A stretch of DNA of 37,999 bases, taken from the NCBI RefSeq assembly GCF_008014675.1, contig NZ_VOXD01000044.1, positions 1 to 37,999 of the forward strand, written 5' to 3'. Positions within the stretch are counted from its first letter, which is position 1; each line of letters opens with the position of its first letter. This stretch comes from Neolewinella aurantiaca. GTDB lineage: Bacteria > Bacteroidota > Bacteroidia > Chitinophagales > Saprospiraceae. Positions 27,916-36,046 of the stretch are shown here, one piece after another. The translations under genes were made by a program, and so were the position numbers. The notes beneath the pieces are model-generated. The model worked only from the letters and a program-made list of their open reading frames with translations. It did not search any database and had not been told where the DNA came from.

Positions 27916-29409
27916 ATGAACAATTTTTTTACCCTGGCTTTTGCCGCACTCCTCTGTGCGTCAAATGGTCTGTTCGCCCAGTCTGTGGTGATCCTTTCCA
28001 TTCCCGATGTTGTTGCTCCTGAAGGCACAACCGAGGTCTGTGTACCGGTAGTAGCCGATACTTTCCCTAACATTGTAACCGTACAGTTCTCCCTGGAGTG
28101 GGATACAACGCAACTCCTGTTTACTGAGCTGCGCCTGGGAGATAACCCCTTCAGCTTCGACGGCATGTATAGCTCAATGCCCGTCAGCAATAATATCGCT
28201 ATTTCGCACATTCCTGCTGATTCACGCGGCATTACCCTTGACCCCGGAACAGTACTCTTTGAAGCTTGCTTCAATACCACTCAGATGGAAGGCTCTTCCA
28301 CTATTACTTTCGACGGGTTCCTCCCTTCAGAGTTTGCTCAGGACGATGGCACCTTTACTGCTGTACCCAACACCCTGAACGCCGGCAGCATCAGCTATGG
28401 CTCCGATGCAGCCGTTAGCGTTCTCCCCGGTGACACTAATGATGACCAGCAGGTAGATCACCGCGACATCATCAACATCGGCCATATCTTCAACACCAGC
28501 GGCCCTTCACGTACTTCTGTCAGCACCGCTTTTGCTGCTCAGGTTGCCACCCCATGGGCAGGCAGCTTCAGCAGTGGTCTGAATTACGCTGAGGCTGATG
28601 CTAGTGGCAACGGTACAATTGATTTTGAAGACCTCGCCGTAGTACGTGTGAATTACGGTATGACCCTCAACTCCGCTTTCAACATCGCTCCGGATGTATC
28701 CAACGAAGCAGGCCCTGTCCTGTCAATCGAATCAGAGGAAGTACTCAACGCTGGCGAAGAGACCACCGTTACCATCAACCTCGGTGAAGGAAGTAATCCC
28801 GATGCAGTAGGTTATGCACTGGCCTTCGCTCTTGAGTTTGACCCTTCACTCGTAGACCTCAACTCTATCCGTGTCGATTTCGACGGTTCTTTCCTCGGCG
28901 ACGATCTCCTCAACATCAGCCAGGTTAACTCACGGGCAGACGGCAGACTCGAAATCGCGGCCAGCCGTAAAGATCAACTGAATACCACCACCCCCGGCGG
29001 TAAGGTTTGTACCATCAGTTTCATTCCCCTCAACCCAGGTGGCAGTGAAACCTCCTCCCTTGAGCTGGACATAATCCCCAACGCGTTCGTTCGGGCCAAC
29101 CAGTCTGAAGCAGCAATTAACGGAAGCAGCCTGGACGTCGAAGTTCAGGGCAGTAGTGCCATCCGTGAGCCATCCTGGGCCGCAGAGCTCAGCATCTTCC
29201 CTAACCCGTACACAAGTGGCCCACTCTCTATCCGTGGCGAGTTGCCCGCCTTCGACGCGGTTAAAGTTCTGGACCAAAGCGGTCGCCTTGTTAAGGAATG
29301 GAAAGGTAATTTCCGTCAGATCGACCTCGAAAACCTCCCTAACGCTACTTACCTCCTTCAGGTAGAAATCGCCGGAGAAATGGTCAACCGCAAAGTAATT
29401 AAGCAGTAA
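27916..29409 (+). CDS. Secreted cohesin/dockerin-domain protein with T9SS tail
   Basis: A 497-residue exported protein of unknown role. Order: signal peptide ending LFAQ (1-22), a cohesin-like domain (about 24-160: SIPDVVAPEGTTEVCVPVVAD, FSLEWDTTQLLFTEL, GTVLFEACFNT), a dockerin type I-like pair of calcium loops (LPGDTNDDQQVDHRDI from residue 173 and EADASGNGTIDFEDL near 228), a second cohesin-like domain (about 270-400: GEETTVTINLGEGSN, ALEFDPSLVDLNSI), and a type A sorting domain (about 425-497: LSIFPNPYTSGPLSI, VKVLDQSGRLVKEW, NATYLLQVEI). The neighbouring GH10 enzyme also has a T9SS tail, so a role in extracellular assembly or attachment is conceivable, but that is inference. An upstream in-frame ATG (27859) would put extra residues before the signal peptide. 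Confidence 0.82.
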   Translation: MNNFFTLAFAALLCASNGLFAQSVVILSIPDVVAPEGTTEVCVPVVADTFPNIVTVQFSLEWDTTQLLFTELRLGDNPFSFDGMYSSMPVSNNIAISHIPADSRGITLDPGTVLFEACFNTTQMEGSSTITFDGFLPSEFAQDDGTFTAVPNTLNAGSISYGSDAAVSVLPGDTNDDQQVDHRDIINIGHIFNTSGPSRTSVSTAFAAQVATPWAGSFSSGLNYAEADASGNGTIDFEDLAVVRVNYGMTLNSAFNIAPDVSNEAGPVLSIESEEVLNAGEETTVTINLGEGSNPDAVGYALAFALEFDPSLVDLNSIRVDFDGSFLGDDLLNISQVNSRADGRLEIAASRKDQLNTTTPGGKVCTISFIPLNPGGSETSSLELDIIPNAFVRANQSEAAINGSSLDVEVQGSSAIREPSWAAELSIFPNPYTSGPLSIRGELPAFDAVKVLDQSGRLVKEWKGNFRQIDLENLPNATYLLQVEIAGEMVNRKVIKQ

Positions 29410-29438
29410 TCACTGCCTCGTTTAACCTGTCAGTCTGG

Positions 29439-29480
29439 AAGCCCCGTCAACGTATCACGTTGACGGGGCTTGCTTTTTAA
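29439..29480 (+). terminator. Terminator after the cohesin/dockerin gene
   Basis: AAGCCCCGTCAACG (29439-29452) pairs perfectly with CGTTGACGGGGCTT (29458-29471), then GCTTTTTAA. A textbook intrinsic terminator. Confidence 0.9.
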
Positions 29481-29531
29481 CACAACTTTTGGCGGACAGC
29501 TCCCGTTCAGAGGGCAAGCAACGAAACAATC

Positions 29532-30125
29532 ATGTTCTACAAAGTTCTTTTCCTCGAAATCCTGGCCTGCGCAGCTTTGGTGGGCATCAGGGTTTATAGC
29601 GCCATGCCTGAGACCACACTAGCTGTAGGGGAAACAACCGTAGTTCTTGTCCCAGAGTCCGACACTAAGGTTACTCCTGCACTACCGACGCAGCAACTCA
29701 AACCTGTTACTTCCTCCGTGAAGTCCGAGCTTACATTTCCCGTTCAAAATTACGGCCCCGAAGCTATTATTTCCGTCTTTGGTGACAAACGGGGAAAAAC
29801 CCGCCTGCACCAGGGAATTGACATTAAGGCTCCAAAAGGTACACCCATCATTGCTACTACCAACGGTTTCATTGAACGGATAAAGGAAGGCGGTAGCGGC
29901 GGTAAACAGATTTATCTGCGGGGCAGTAAAGGCAGACTATTCTATTACGCTCACCTCGATTCCTGGGCGGTTGAAGAGTACGAAGCTGTTGAGGCGGGCG
30001 ATGTACTCGGCACCGTCGGAGATACTGGGAACGCGAAGGGAACAACTCCTCACCTCCACTTCGAAATCATGCTGGGTAAGGAAAAAAAGGCTATCGATCC
30101 GATAAAATTCTGGTTAAACGCTTAA
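29532..30125 (+). CDS. M23 family metallopeptidase
   Basis: A 197-residue predicted peptidoglycan endopeptidase of the LytM/M23 type, anchored or secreted through one N-terminal hydrophobic helix (about residues 4-22). The zinc ligands of M23 are present: His93 and Asp97 in HQGIDI, and His174/His176 in HLHFE. The core reads SVFGDKRGKTRLHQGIDIKAPKGTPIIATTNGFIERI, GRLFYYAHLDSWAVEEYEAVEAGDVLGTVGDTGNAKGTTPHLHFEI, complete and catalytic-looking. It lacks LysM or SH3 targeting domains, so it may act in cell-wall remodelling at the membrane. A single gene convergent with metK, separated by a large hairpin. Confidence 0.93.
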   Translation: MFYKVLFLEILACAALVGIRVYSAMPETTLAVGETTVVLVPESDTKVTPALPTQQLKPVTSSVKSELTFPVQNYGPEAIISVFGDKRGKTRLHQGIDIKAPKGTPIIATTNGFIERIKEGGSGGKQIYLRGSKGRLFYYAHLDSWAVEEYEAVEAGDVLGTVGDTGNAKGTTPHLHFEIMLGKEKKAIDPIKFWLNA

Positions 30126-30186
30126 CCTACTCGCCGGTAATCCCTGCTGTTTTCTGTAAAGTTCTAGTGGATTCGCTAAAAAACGA

Positions 30187-30248
30187 AGCGCAGAATCCAG
30201 CACTCAAAACCACTCCGATGGAGTAAATTCAGTGCCGGATTCTGCGCT
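30187..30248. terminator. Large bidirectional hairpin between M23 and metK
   Basis: AGCGCAGAATCCAGCACT (30187-30204) pairs with AGTGCCGGATTCTGCGCT (30231-30248), 17 of 18 positions, with a small inner stem (ACTCC / GGAGT). It serves both convergent genes; T-runs are weak (GTTTACATT). Confidence 0.65.
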
Positions 30249-30295
30249 GTTTACATTAGCCAGGCCATTCCGTTGTCAGGAAGGCCGACCTGATC

Positions 30296-31552
30296 TTATT
30301 TAATTTTGAAAGCCTTTTTAACCTTCGCTACGTAGTCCAGTTTTTCCCAGGTGAAGGTTTCTACCTTTACTGTCTTGATTTTTCCGGAACCGTCCTTGAA
30401 GGTGAGTTCTTTTTTCTCGGAAGGACGCCCCATGTGGCCGTAAGCAGCGGTATCAGAATAGATAGGCTTACGCAGCTTCAAACGCGTCTCGATGGCGTAA
30501 GGGCGCATATCGAAAATCTTCTCGACTTTCTTGGCAATTTGTGCGTCGGTCATTTTCACCTTGGCCGAGCCGTAGGTGTTGATGTAAATGTTGGTCGGCT
30601 TCGCTACGCCGATGGCGTAAGAGACCTGTACCAGAATCTCGCTGGCTACACCCGCAGCAACGAGGTTCTTGGCGATGTGACGAGTGGCATAAGCAGCAGA
30701 GCGGTCTACTTTGCTCGGGTCTTTACCAGAGAACGCACCACCTCCGTGCGCACCTTTGCCTCCGTAGGTATCTACGATGATCTTACGGCCTGTGAGCCCG
30801 GTATCACCGTGAGGACCGCCGATTACGAATTTACCGGTCGGGTTCACGTGGAAGGTGATGTCTTCGGTAAACAGCTTCTGGATGCTCTTCTTCAGTCCCT
30901 TCTTTACTTTAGGGATAACGATGCTGATGACGTCCTTTTTAATTTGGGCCAGCATCTGCTCGTCTTCGTCAAAATCATCGTGCTGAGTAGAAACTACGAT
31001 GGAGTCGATCCGGACCGGTTTGTGGTTGTCATCGTACTCGATCGTTACCTGGCTCTTAGAGTCAGGGCGGAGGTATTTCATCTTCTTACCCGCTTTCCGG
31101 ATAGCTGCAAGTTCCTGAAGGATGCGGTGGCTCAGATCGAGGGCCAGCGGCATGTAGTTTTCCGTTTCGTTGGTTGCGTAACCGAACATCATCCCCTGGT
31201 CGCCAGCTCCCTGATCTTCTTTCTTGGTACGCTCCACACCCTGGTTGATATCCGGGCTTTGCTCGTGAATAGCAGAAAGAACACCACAGCTCTGGGCCTC
31301 GAACATGTACTCTGACTTAGTATAACCGATGCGCTCGATTACGTCGCGGGCAAGGGTCTGAACGTCCAGGTACGTAGATGATTTAACTTCTCCGGCAAGA
31401 ACAACCTGACCGGTAGTAACCAGTGTTTCGCAGGCAACTTTGGAAGAGGGGTCAAAAGCAAGAAAATGATCAACGAGATTGTCACTAATCTGGTCAGCAA
31501 CCTTGTCTGGGTGGCCTTCGGAGACAGACTCCGAAGTAAAGAGGTATGGCAT
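30296..31552 (-). CDS. metK: S-adenosylmethionine synthetase
   Basis: Makes S-adenosylmethionine from methionine and ATP; cytoplasmic. 418 residues. Signature motifs: [19 protein letters not shown] at the N-terminus, the [15 protein letters not shown] hexapeptide region, [14 protein letters not shown], and [23 protein letters not shown] (the methionine/phosphate signature). The C-terminal part has an extra [12 protein letters not shown] stretch typical of Bacteroidetes enzymes. A TATCTTCG -7-like box is at 31572-31579 on the minus strand, 19 bases before the ATG. I see no SAM riboswitch in the upstream gap. REP-like copy 5 lies further upstream. Confidence 0.97.
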   Translation of the reverse strand: MPYLFTSESVSEGHPDKVADQISDNLVDHFLAFDPSSKVACETLVTTGQVVLAGEVKSSTYLDVQTLARDVIERIGYTKSEYMFEAQSCGVLSAIHEQSPDINQGVERTKKEDQGAGDQGMMFGYATNETENYMPLALDLSHRILQELAAIRKAGKKMKYLRPDSKSQVTIEYDDNHKPVRIDSIVVSTQHDDFDEDEQMLAQIKKDVISIVIPKVKKGLKKSIQKLFTEDITFHVNPTGKFVIGGPHGDTGLTGRKIIVDTYGGKGAHGGGAFSGKDPSKVDRSAAYATRHIAKNLVAAGVASEILVQVSYAIGVAKPTNIYINTYGSAKVKMTDAQIAKKVEKIFDMRPYAIETRLKLRKPIYSDTAAYGHMGRPSEKKELTFKDGSGKIKTVKVETFTWEKLDYVAKVKKAFKIK

Positions 31553-31738
31553 ATTGTTTTCGTTTGGTGCGCGAAGATAAGGATTAGTCCTTTACTGCCT
31601 GCCCGAAAGCCGCCTTATCATAAAAGCAATAAGTCGGCGCGACCGCAGGATGCAATACACGGTTCTTTAGAAAAGCAATGCGAAGCACACGCATATTTTC
31701 GGCTATCGCCCTACCCTGTCTCTCCCGAAACCTGCCAC

Positions 31739-31760
31739 TGCACCTGCGGCCGCGCCCGAA
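31739..31760 (-). repeat. REP-like GC-rich intergenic motif, copy 5
   Basis: On the minus strand it reads TT followed by CGGGCGCGGCCGCAGGTGCA, identical over 22 bases to copy 6 near the 5S gene, 6 kb away. Confidence 0.7.
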
Positions 31761-31766
31761 GAACAG

Positions 31767-32282
31767 CTAAAACCTACAACTGTCTCCCGCCACAACTCCG
31801 TCTACAGCAAAGATCTGGTCCAGCCGCAGCCACTCTCCGGATGCGAGCTGGACAAACTCCTCCGTGAGGTGTGTCTTGAGGTCCCGGAGCACCGTGGCGC
31901 ACCTAATGGTCTCTCCTTGCGCTCCCAGATACTCCAGGTTGACTTTTCTTCGCTGCACGATGGCCGCCTCAAAATTGTCGTAAAAGTTGCAGTCGATGGG
32001 TTCGTAATTGGTGCGGGCCCGCCCCGCAATATGGTTGCGGTACTCCTCCATTACCGCGGTTAGATCCGATGGCTCAATTTTGCCAACCCGCAGCACCGGA
32101 CGGCCGTACCGCAGGAACATATCCAAGTTCTGGTCGTCCTCTGGGACACCCGCAAAGACGATCAGGACATCGACATCGAAAGGCGCAACCGCAGCGGTGT
32201 AGGGATACCATTCAATATGCTCGTTAAGTCTTCCCGATTCTCCGATAAGCTGATCACCTTCTGCCTGGTAGTAGAACTTCAT
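31767..32282 (-). CDS. Hypothetical protein, last gene of the SDR-cupin operon
   Basis: A 171-residue soluble protein I do not recognise. No signal peptide, membrane helix or catalytic motif stands out. The first half (MKFYYQAEGDQLIGESGRLN, then VDVLIVFAGVPEDDQNLDMF) looks like an alpha/beta fold. The second half is charged, with FEAAIVQRRKVNLEYLGAQGETIRCATVLRDLKT reminiscent of a transcription-coupled Rho-like or WYL-like beta fragment, but this is a weak impression. The start at 32282 lies two bases downstream of the cupin gene's stop, so the three genes are co-transcribed. A longer in-frame start at 32339 overlaps the cupin gene and is less likely. Confidence 0.7.
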   Translation of the reverse strand: MKFYYQAEGDQLIGESGRLNEHIEWYPYTAAVAPFDVDVLIVFAGVPEDDQNLDMFLRYGRPVLRVGKIEPSDLTAVMEEYRNHIAGRARTNYEPIDCNFYDNFEAAIVQRRKVNLEYLGAQGETIRCATVLRDLKTHLTEEFVQLASGEWLRLDQIFAVDGVVAGDSCRF

Positions 32283-32284
32283 CT

Positions 32285-32617
32285 TTAGCCTAGTTTGTAA
32301 TCCTCCCGGACCGGGGAGAATACGTCCATGATTCGACAATCCGTCAGCGCGGTACCGCGGTGCGGTACGTTACCCGGAATAACCGCTACATCTCCTGCTT
32401 CGCAAATGCGTTCTATACCACCGACTTCAAACAGAAACCGGCCTTCCAGTACGGTCGACGTCTGTTCGTGGGGGTGGTGATGTGAAGGCAACTCCGTTCC
32501 CGCAGCTATCCTGAAGTCGGCAATCGTACACCGCTCGGTATGAATAAGATGCCCCGTTATACCCGGATAAACTTCCTGTAGCGGCAGATCCTGCTCTTTG
32601 TTCAGATAGTATTGCAT
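32285..32617 (-). CDS. Single-domain cupin protein
   Basis: A 110-residue small beta-barrel protein. Both cupin motifs are visible: PSHHHPHEQTSTVLEGRFLFEVGG (metal-binding His and Glu) and GDVAVIPGNVPHRGTALTD. Such proteins range from isomerases and dioxygenases to metabolite sensors, and the substrate is not evident. The start ATG overlaps the SDR stop codon (TAATG), so the genes are translationally coupled, and the protein probably acts on the same small molecule as the SDR or in the same pathway. Confidence 0.9.
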   Translation of the reverse strand: MQYYLNKEQDLPLQEVYPGITGHLIHTERCTIADFRIAAGTELPSHHHPHEQTSTVLEGRFLFEVGGIERICEAGDVAVIPGNVPHRGTALTDCRIMDVFSPVREDYKLG

Positions 32618-33393
32618 TAGCCTGTGATGTGTCTTACCAAACCTCCGTCTACGGTAATAGTCTGTCCCGTAATGTACCTCGCCTGAGGCGACAATAAAAA
32701 GGCGGCCGTATCCGCAAAGTCTGCAGGATCACCCAATTTCTTAGTCGCAGTCTCGGCGGCGAAGCTGGCTTCAGTTTCCTCCATACTTAGCCCCTGCATA
32801 CTCGCAGACTTTTCCAGGACCGAAGTGATACGGGGAGTCGAATGATAGCCCGGCGCAAGGATATTCGCGGTAATTCCATCTTCTCCAACTTCGCGGCTGA
32901 GCGTCTTAACGAAGCCGGCAACAGCTGCCCGCATAGCGTTGCTCAGGACGAGGTTGTCAATAGGTTGTTTGATGGAGACACTCTCCAGAAAGAGCAACCG
33001 GCCGTACTTCGCAGCGCGAAGTACCGGTAACAGGGCTTCGGTAAGCTGTACCTTCCACCGAAACGTGCTGGCATAGGCTTGGTCCCAGTGCTTCATCTCC
33101 AGTTCCTCAATCCGCCCGGTGGGAGGTCCTCCTGCGTTGAATACGCAACCAGTGACTTCCTTTGTCACAAGGAATTCTCCCAGAATCTTTACTGCCGTTG
33201 CATCCGTAAGGTCCGCTGAGTACGGGGTAAAGTTGCCTCCCATTTCTTCAGCCATTGCGTCGAGTTTCTCCTGCCCGCGAGCGACACCAACAACATTGGC
33301 TCCTTCGGCTAACAAACGAATTGCCACCGCCCGACCGAGGCCGCTGGTTACACCCCCTACGCAGAAGGTGCTGTTCTTTAGTTGTAAATCCAT
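32617..33393 (-). CDS. Short-chain dehydrogenase/reductase (SDR)
   Basis: A 258-residue NAD(P)-dependent oxidoreductase of the classical SDR family. Visible: the cofactor motif VGGVTSGLGRAVAIRLLAEG (TGxxxGxG-type, with Gly-rich loop), NAGGPP (structural Asn), and GFVKTLSREVGEDGITANILAPGY and PQARYITGQTITVDGGLVRHI at the C-terminus. The usual active-site Tyr-x-x-x-Lys is not obvious: the expected position reads VSIKQPIDNLVLSNAMRAAV, so the catalytic Tyr may be absent, as in a subgroup of 3-oxoacyl-ACP-reductase-like proteins. The start at 33393 is preferred over the upstream frame because TACCTTGC (33400-33407) lies six bases before it. Confidence 0.9.
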   Translation of the reverse strand: MDLQLKNSTFCVGGVTSGLGRAVAIRLLAEGANVVGVARGQEKLDAMAEEMGGNFTPYSADLTDATAVKILGEFLVTKEVTGCVFNAGGPPTGRIEELEMKHWDQAYASTFRWKVQLTEALLPVLRAAKYGRLLFLESVSIKQPIDNLVLSNAMRAAVAGFVKTLSREVGEDGITANILAPGYHSTPRITSVLEKSASMQGLSMEETEASFAAETATKKLGDPADFADTAAFLLSPQARYITGQTITVDGGLVRHITG

Positions 33394-33399
33394 AGTCCG

Positions 33400-33407
33400 G
33401 CAAGGTA
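33400..33407 (-). promoter_or_regulatory. Predicted -7 box of the SDR-cupin operon
   Basis: TACCTTGC on the minus strand, six bases before the chosen SDR start, so the SDR operon probably has its own promoter separate from the sdp-like operon upstream, and a nearly leaderless transcript. Confidence 0.5.
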
Positions 33408-33461
33408 CAAAACTCTCTATACCTGTGCTCCCTGATCGGTAGTAAGTTCTGTCTCCGTTCT

Positions 33462-34400
33462 TCATTCAGTGGCTCCGCTTTGGGAGGGAGCAAACTTCGG
33501 CTCCCTAACAGGATCAGGGTTTTTCTCCCAAAACCATCTAACAGGTTCCTCAAGCGGCAACAAATACAAAATCAGACCTCCGATCATGATCAGACCGAAA
33601 CCGATGAGGCCATGGACCAGCGCAATCGCAACATGAAACGCTAACCCGAAGTAAAACAGGATTCTCTGATGCTTACGCGACATAAACAACCCACCAAAAA
33701 GCACCAACTCAAGGAGCATTGCTCCCCAGGTAATCGACGTGACCGTGAAGGCATTCAGCAATAAGGGTTCAACCAATGGCTTTAGCCATGAAGACATACC
33801 GATCGATTCATCAATGAACCAGTAATAGGTTGCGGTTCCATTCACCCATTCTTCCACTTCCGCCTTTCCAACAGCAGCGTGGAGGTAAACAACTGCCATC
33901 TGTATTCGCACCAGCTGGAAAAAGACTTTAGAGAAAACACTCTTTGCCTTATCGCTAAGAGATTCAGACCGCTGCAGGTTCGCCCAATGAGACTTTCTTG
34001 GATCCAGCCATAAAACAGGGATCAACAGGAATGTGAGAATCGCAGCAAGCGCATCTCCGCCCTCAATCAGGGTTGCAGACAGCACGAAAGAAATTGACAC
34101 CCACCAATGAAAAACGGCCGATATGCGAGGCCACCAACCTGCAATAACCCAAACAAGGATAAACCCTGAAATCCACATTCCTAACCGAAGGTTACCTCCC
34201 ACTTGACAGAAAAGACTTAACCCCGTAATACCTTCACAAACTGGTAATACCTCTACCCCTTTAATGGGATGAAACAATACGTTAGCCGGGCTGAAAATGA
34301 AAGCGAGGAGTGTCCCAACAGCGATACAAGTTCGCGCCAATCCAAGCCGGCTGGTCCATGGGTTCCAGTTAGATAGTCTGGTAATAAAAGGCATCATCAT
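33462..34400 (-). CDS. SdpB-like protein (HTTM domain), SDP toxin maturation
   Basis: A polytopic membrane protein of about 313 residues that I assign to the SdpB (export_SdpB) family, which carries a horizontally-transferred HTTM-type vitamin K-dependent carboxylase-like membrane domain. Visible: RLGLARTCIAVGTLLAFIFSPANVLFHP at the N-terminus, several hydrophobic helices (about 95-115, 250-275), then FFQLVRIQMAVVYLHAAVGKAEVEEWVNGTATYYWF, which matches the HTTM family's QL..q..vvYl.a...K....W..G.A.Y. In Bacillus subtilis SdpB is needed, with SdpA, to make active SDP toxin from SdpC. The ATG at 34400 overlaps the sdpA stop as ATGA, a coupled start; an ATG at 34412 is also in frame. Confidence 0.8.
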   Translation of the reverse strand: MMMPFITRLSNWNPWTSRLGLARTCIAVGTLLAFIFSPANVLFHPIKGVEVLPVCEGITGLSLFCQVGGNLRLGMWISGFILVWVIAGWWPRISAVFHWWVSISFVLSATLIEGGDALAAILTFLLIPVLWLDPRKSHWANLQRSESLSDKAKSVFSKVFFQLVRIQMAVVYLHAAVGKAEVEEWVNGTATYYWFIDESIGMSSWLKPLVEPLLLNAFTVTSITWGAMLLELVLFGGLFMSRKHQRILFYFGLAFHVAIALVHGLIGFGLIMIGGLILYLLPLEEPVRWFWEKNPDPVREPKFAPSQSGATE

Positions 34401-34966
34401 TGGTTCTGGCAATTACTTTGAAGAAAGACGGCTCTGAAATTACTGATCTCTTCTTCTCCCCCCTGACGATAAGCCCAGGGAATGGGCTCTGCCATTACAA
34501 TCGCAATATCTCCACACAGGTAAGGGACAGGCAGCGTATTGGAGACAGCGTACGCCTTCGCTGTATCGAGAGCAGCGACGTTGAAAGCATTCAGAACCTC
34601 CTCGGATTCAACCCATGCGCCTGCTGGCATTTTTTGTAGCAGTAATACCATCTCAGTAGTAATCGCACGACTTCTGCGGTTCATCCCGAATGCATTCAGG
34701 GGCGTACTGTTTGGGAAGTACCTGTCCATCCGGCCCCACTCCCCGTCGATTTTCTCGTAGTAGAAAAAGTCGGGTTCTCTGGCGTTACGGGTAAAGAATG
34801 CCCAGCCTTCAGGAATCAGAGTATTTATTTCGGCCCCCACCTGTAGTTTAGTCGAAATGGGGTTAAAGGGTGCTACCGCAACCATTACTGAGAAAGCCAT
34901 CAGGCATACCAGCAAAACAGCACCGGTAAAGACTGCAGTAAGCACCCTCGTTTCGTTTTTCGACAT
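34397..34966 (-). CDS. SdpA-like protein, SDP toxin maturation
   Basis: A 189-residue protein with one N-terminal membrane helix (about residues 8-32) that I assign to the SdpA family. The diagnostic patch is IPEGWAFFTRNAREPDFFYYE (residues 51-71), which matches the P-x-GW-x-FFT-x-x-P/AREP core of SdpA proteins. The rest, including VPYLCGDIAIVMAEPIPWAYR, is consistent with an extracytoplasmic domain. In B. subtilis SdpA acts with SdpB in converting secreted SdpC to mature toxin, by a mechanism that is not well defined. Its start overlaps the toxin gene's stop (TAATG) and its stop overlaps the sdpB start (ATGA), so the three proteins are tightly co-expressed. Confidence 0.82.
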   Translation of the reverse strand: MSKNETRVLTAVFTGAVLLVCLMAFSVMVAVAPFNPISTKLQVGAEINTLIPEGWAFFTRNAREPDFFYYEKIDGEWGRMDRYFPNSTPLNAFGMNRRSRAITTEMVLLLQKMPAGAWVESEEVLNAFNVAALDTAKAYAVSNTLPVPYLCGDIAIVMAEPIPWAYRQGGEEEISNFRAVFLQSNCQNQ

Positions 34967-35907
34967 TAAGCCTCGAGTGTTCTTGCCAGGTTATTGACGA
35001 GCGACTCCTGGAAAAGCCGGCCAGCCTGATCATTAGTTGAGAACGGTGTAATATCGATCGCCAATACAACGACCAGAAGAACAACCACACCTACGACGTG
35101 TGAAACAGCTGCGACCTCAGTATCTACTACTACACTTACGCTGTTTTCCCGGCTATTGATCATTGTAGCGTTATTGATGACAATATCACCACCAACGTCA
35201 ATCATCGGAAAGGGATTCGTGGGGTCAAGATCATCCATTGCCGGCCATTCACCGGGAGATGATGGCGGCGGTATTTTCTCGAGAGGGGGAAAGGGAATAG
35301 GATTGCCAGGCATACTATGCCCCTCAAGCATTTCCTCTTTATTATCGTTCAGGTACTGGGCTAATGTATACTCCATCAAAGGAGTGTTGTATGCTTTCCC
35401 CTTGATGAGTAATTCCTTTTCTTTGCTCCGAAGGTGTCCGCTGACCCCACGGACCATGCTTTGGAACTGTCGGGAATCCGTAATGCTTCGGGGCAACTCT
35501 TTTTGAGCCTGCAGGTAGTCTGCTACAGGAATTCCCATTGATTTGAGAGCAGACTCAACTTGCCTGCGGTCGCCGCTTTGCATTGCGGAAGCAAAACGAG
35601 GAAAGAACTCAGGCGACTTCGCCTTTATATACTTTACCATCGATGCAGCCAACGCACCCTCACGGGACATTGCTTTGCGGTCCTGTTTGGATTTGAATTG
35701 TCGCTTTAACATGCGCAGTTCCGGTATCTTTCCGGTCACCGGACCACTAAGCATCAGGATAGAAGTAAATATTTCTTCTCCGGTATATTTAACCGTCGCA
35801 GGACGGTCTACAGGCATTTTTGCCGAGATAAAAAGCAGACTAACCGCCAGTGCGAAGCAGAGCGATTTCACGAAAGGGTTTTCGCGGAGGTTCAACAGTA
35901 TTAACAT
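34966..35907 (-). CDS. SdpC-like toxin precursor (SDP family antimicrobial protein)
   Basis: A 313-residue secreted precursor I assign to the SdpC (sporulation-delaying protein) family. A signal peptide (1-30) is followed by KYTGEEIFTSILMLSGPVTGKIPEL (40-64), the family signature resembling B. subtilis SdpC's FSGEDYFRGLLFGQGEVGK, then a helical pro-domain (YIKAKSPEFFPRFASAMQSGD, 93-113, matching FIKKDQPQYMDELKQSIDSKD), a Pro-rich linker (200-222), and a C-terminal hydrophobic hairpin-like stretch (VAAVSHVVGVVVLLVVVLAI, 265-284) before the tail ending NLARTLEA. This hydrophobic stretch occupies the place of the mature SDP peptide. It is 110 residues longer than B. subtilis SdpC and has no Cys outside the signal peptide (Cys17), so the SDP disulfide is absent. 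Confidence 0.82.
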   Translation of the reverse strand: MLILLNLRENPFVKSLCFALAVSLLFISAKMPVDRPATVKYTGEEIFTSILMLSGPVTGKIPELRMLKRQFKSKQDRKAMSREGALAASMVKYIKAKSPEFFPRFASAMQSGDRRQVESALKSMGIPVADYLQAQKELPRSITDSRQFQSMVRGVSGHLRSKEKELLIKGKAYNTPLMEYTLAQYLNDNKEEMLEGHSMPGNPIPFPPLEKIPPPSSPGEWPAMDDLDPTNPFPMIDVGGDIVINNATMINSRENSVSVVVDTEVAAVSHVVGVVVLLVVVLAIDITPFSTNDQAGRLFQESLVNNLARTLEA

Positions 35908-35928
35908 GGAAACGGGTTTTTGTTTCCA
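35907..35928 (-). promoter_or_regulatory. Small hairpin at the toxin start codon
   Basis: On the minus strand TGGAAAC pairs with GTTTCCA across an eight-base loop, and the A of the start ATG falls at the hairpin's foot. It could occlude translation initiation; this is inference. Confidence 0.3.
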
Positions 35929-36046
35929 CTAATTTAGTCCCCACTTCCCCTGGCCGCTCATAAACCTTCTGATAATCAGACTAAAATGTATGATTTCAGG
36001 TACGCTGTCTATATGATTTCTGTTCTTGTTTTAGCCCATCCGAGGC

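Noticed and set aside
30434..31315. A 293-codon plus-strand frame across metK
   Set aside because: Antisense shadow of the intact metK gene.
31553..31766. Possible SAM riboswitch upstream of metK
   Set aside because: I found no SAM-I-like helices or conserved core, and a -7-like box lies only 19 bases before the start codon, leaving no room for a leader.
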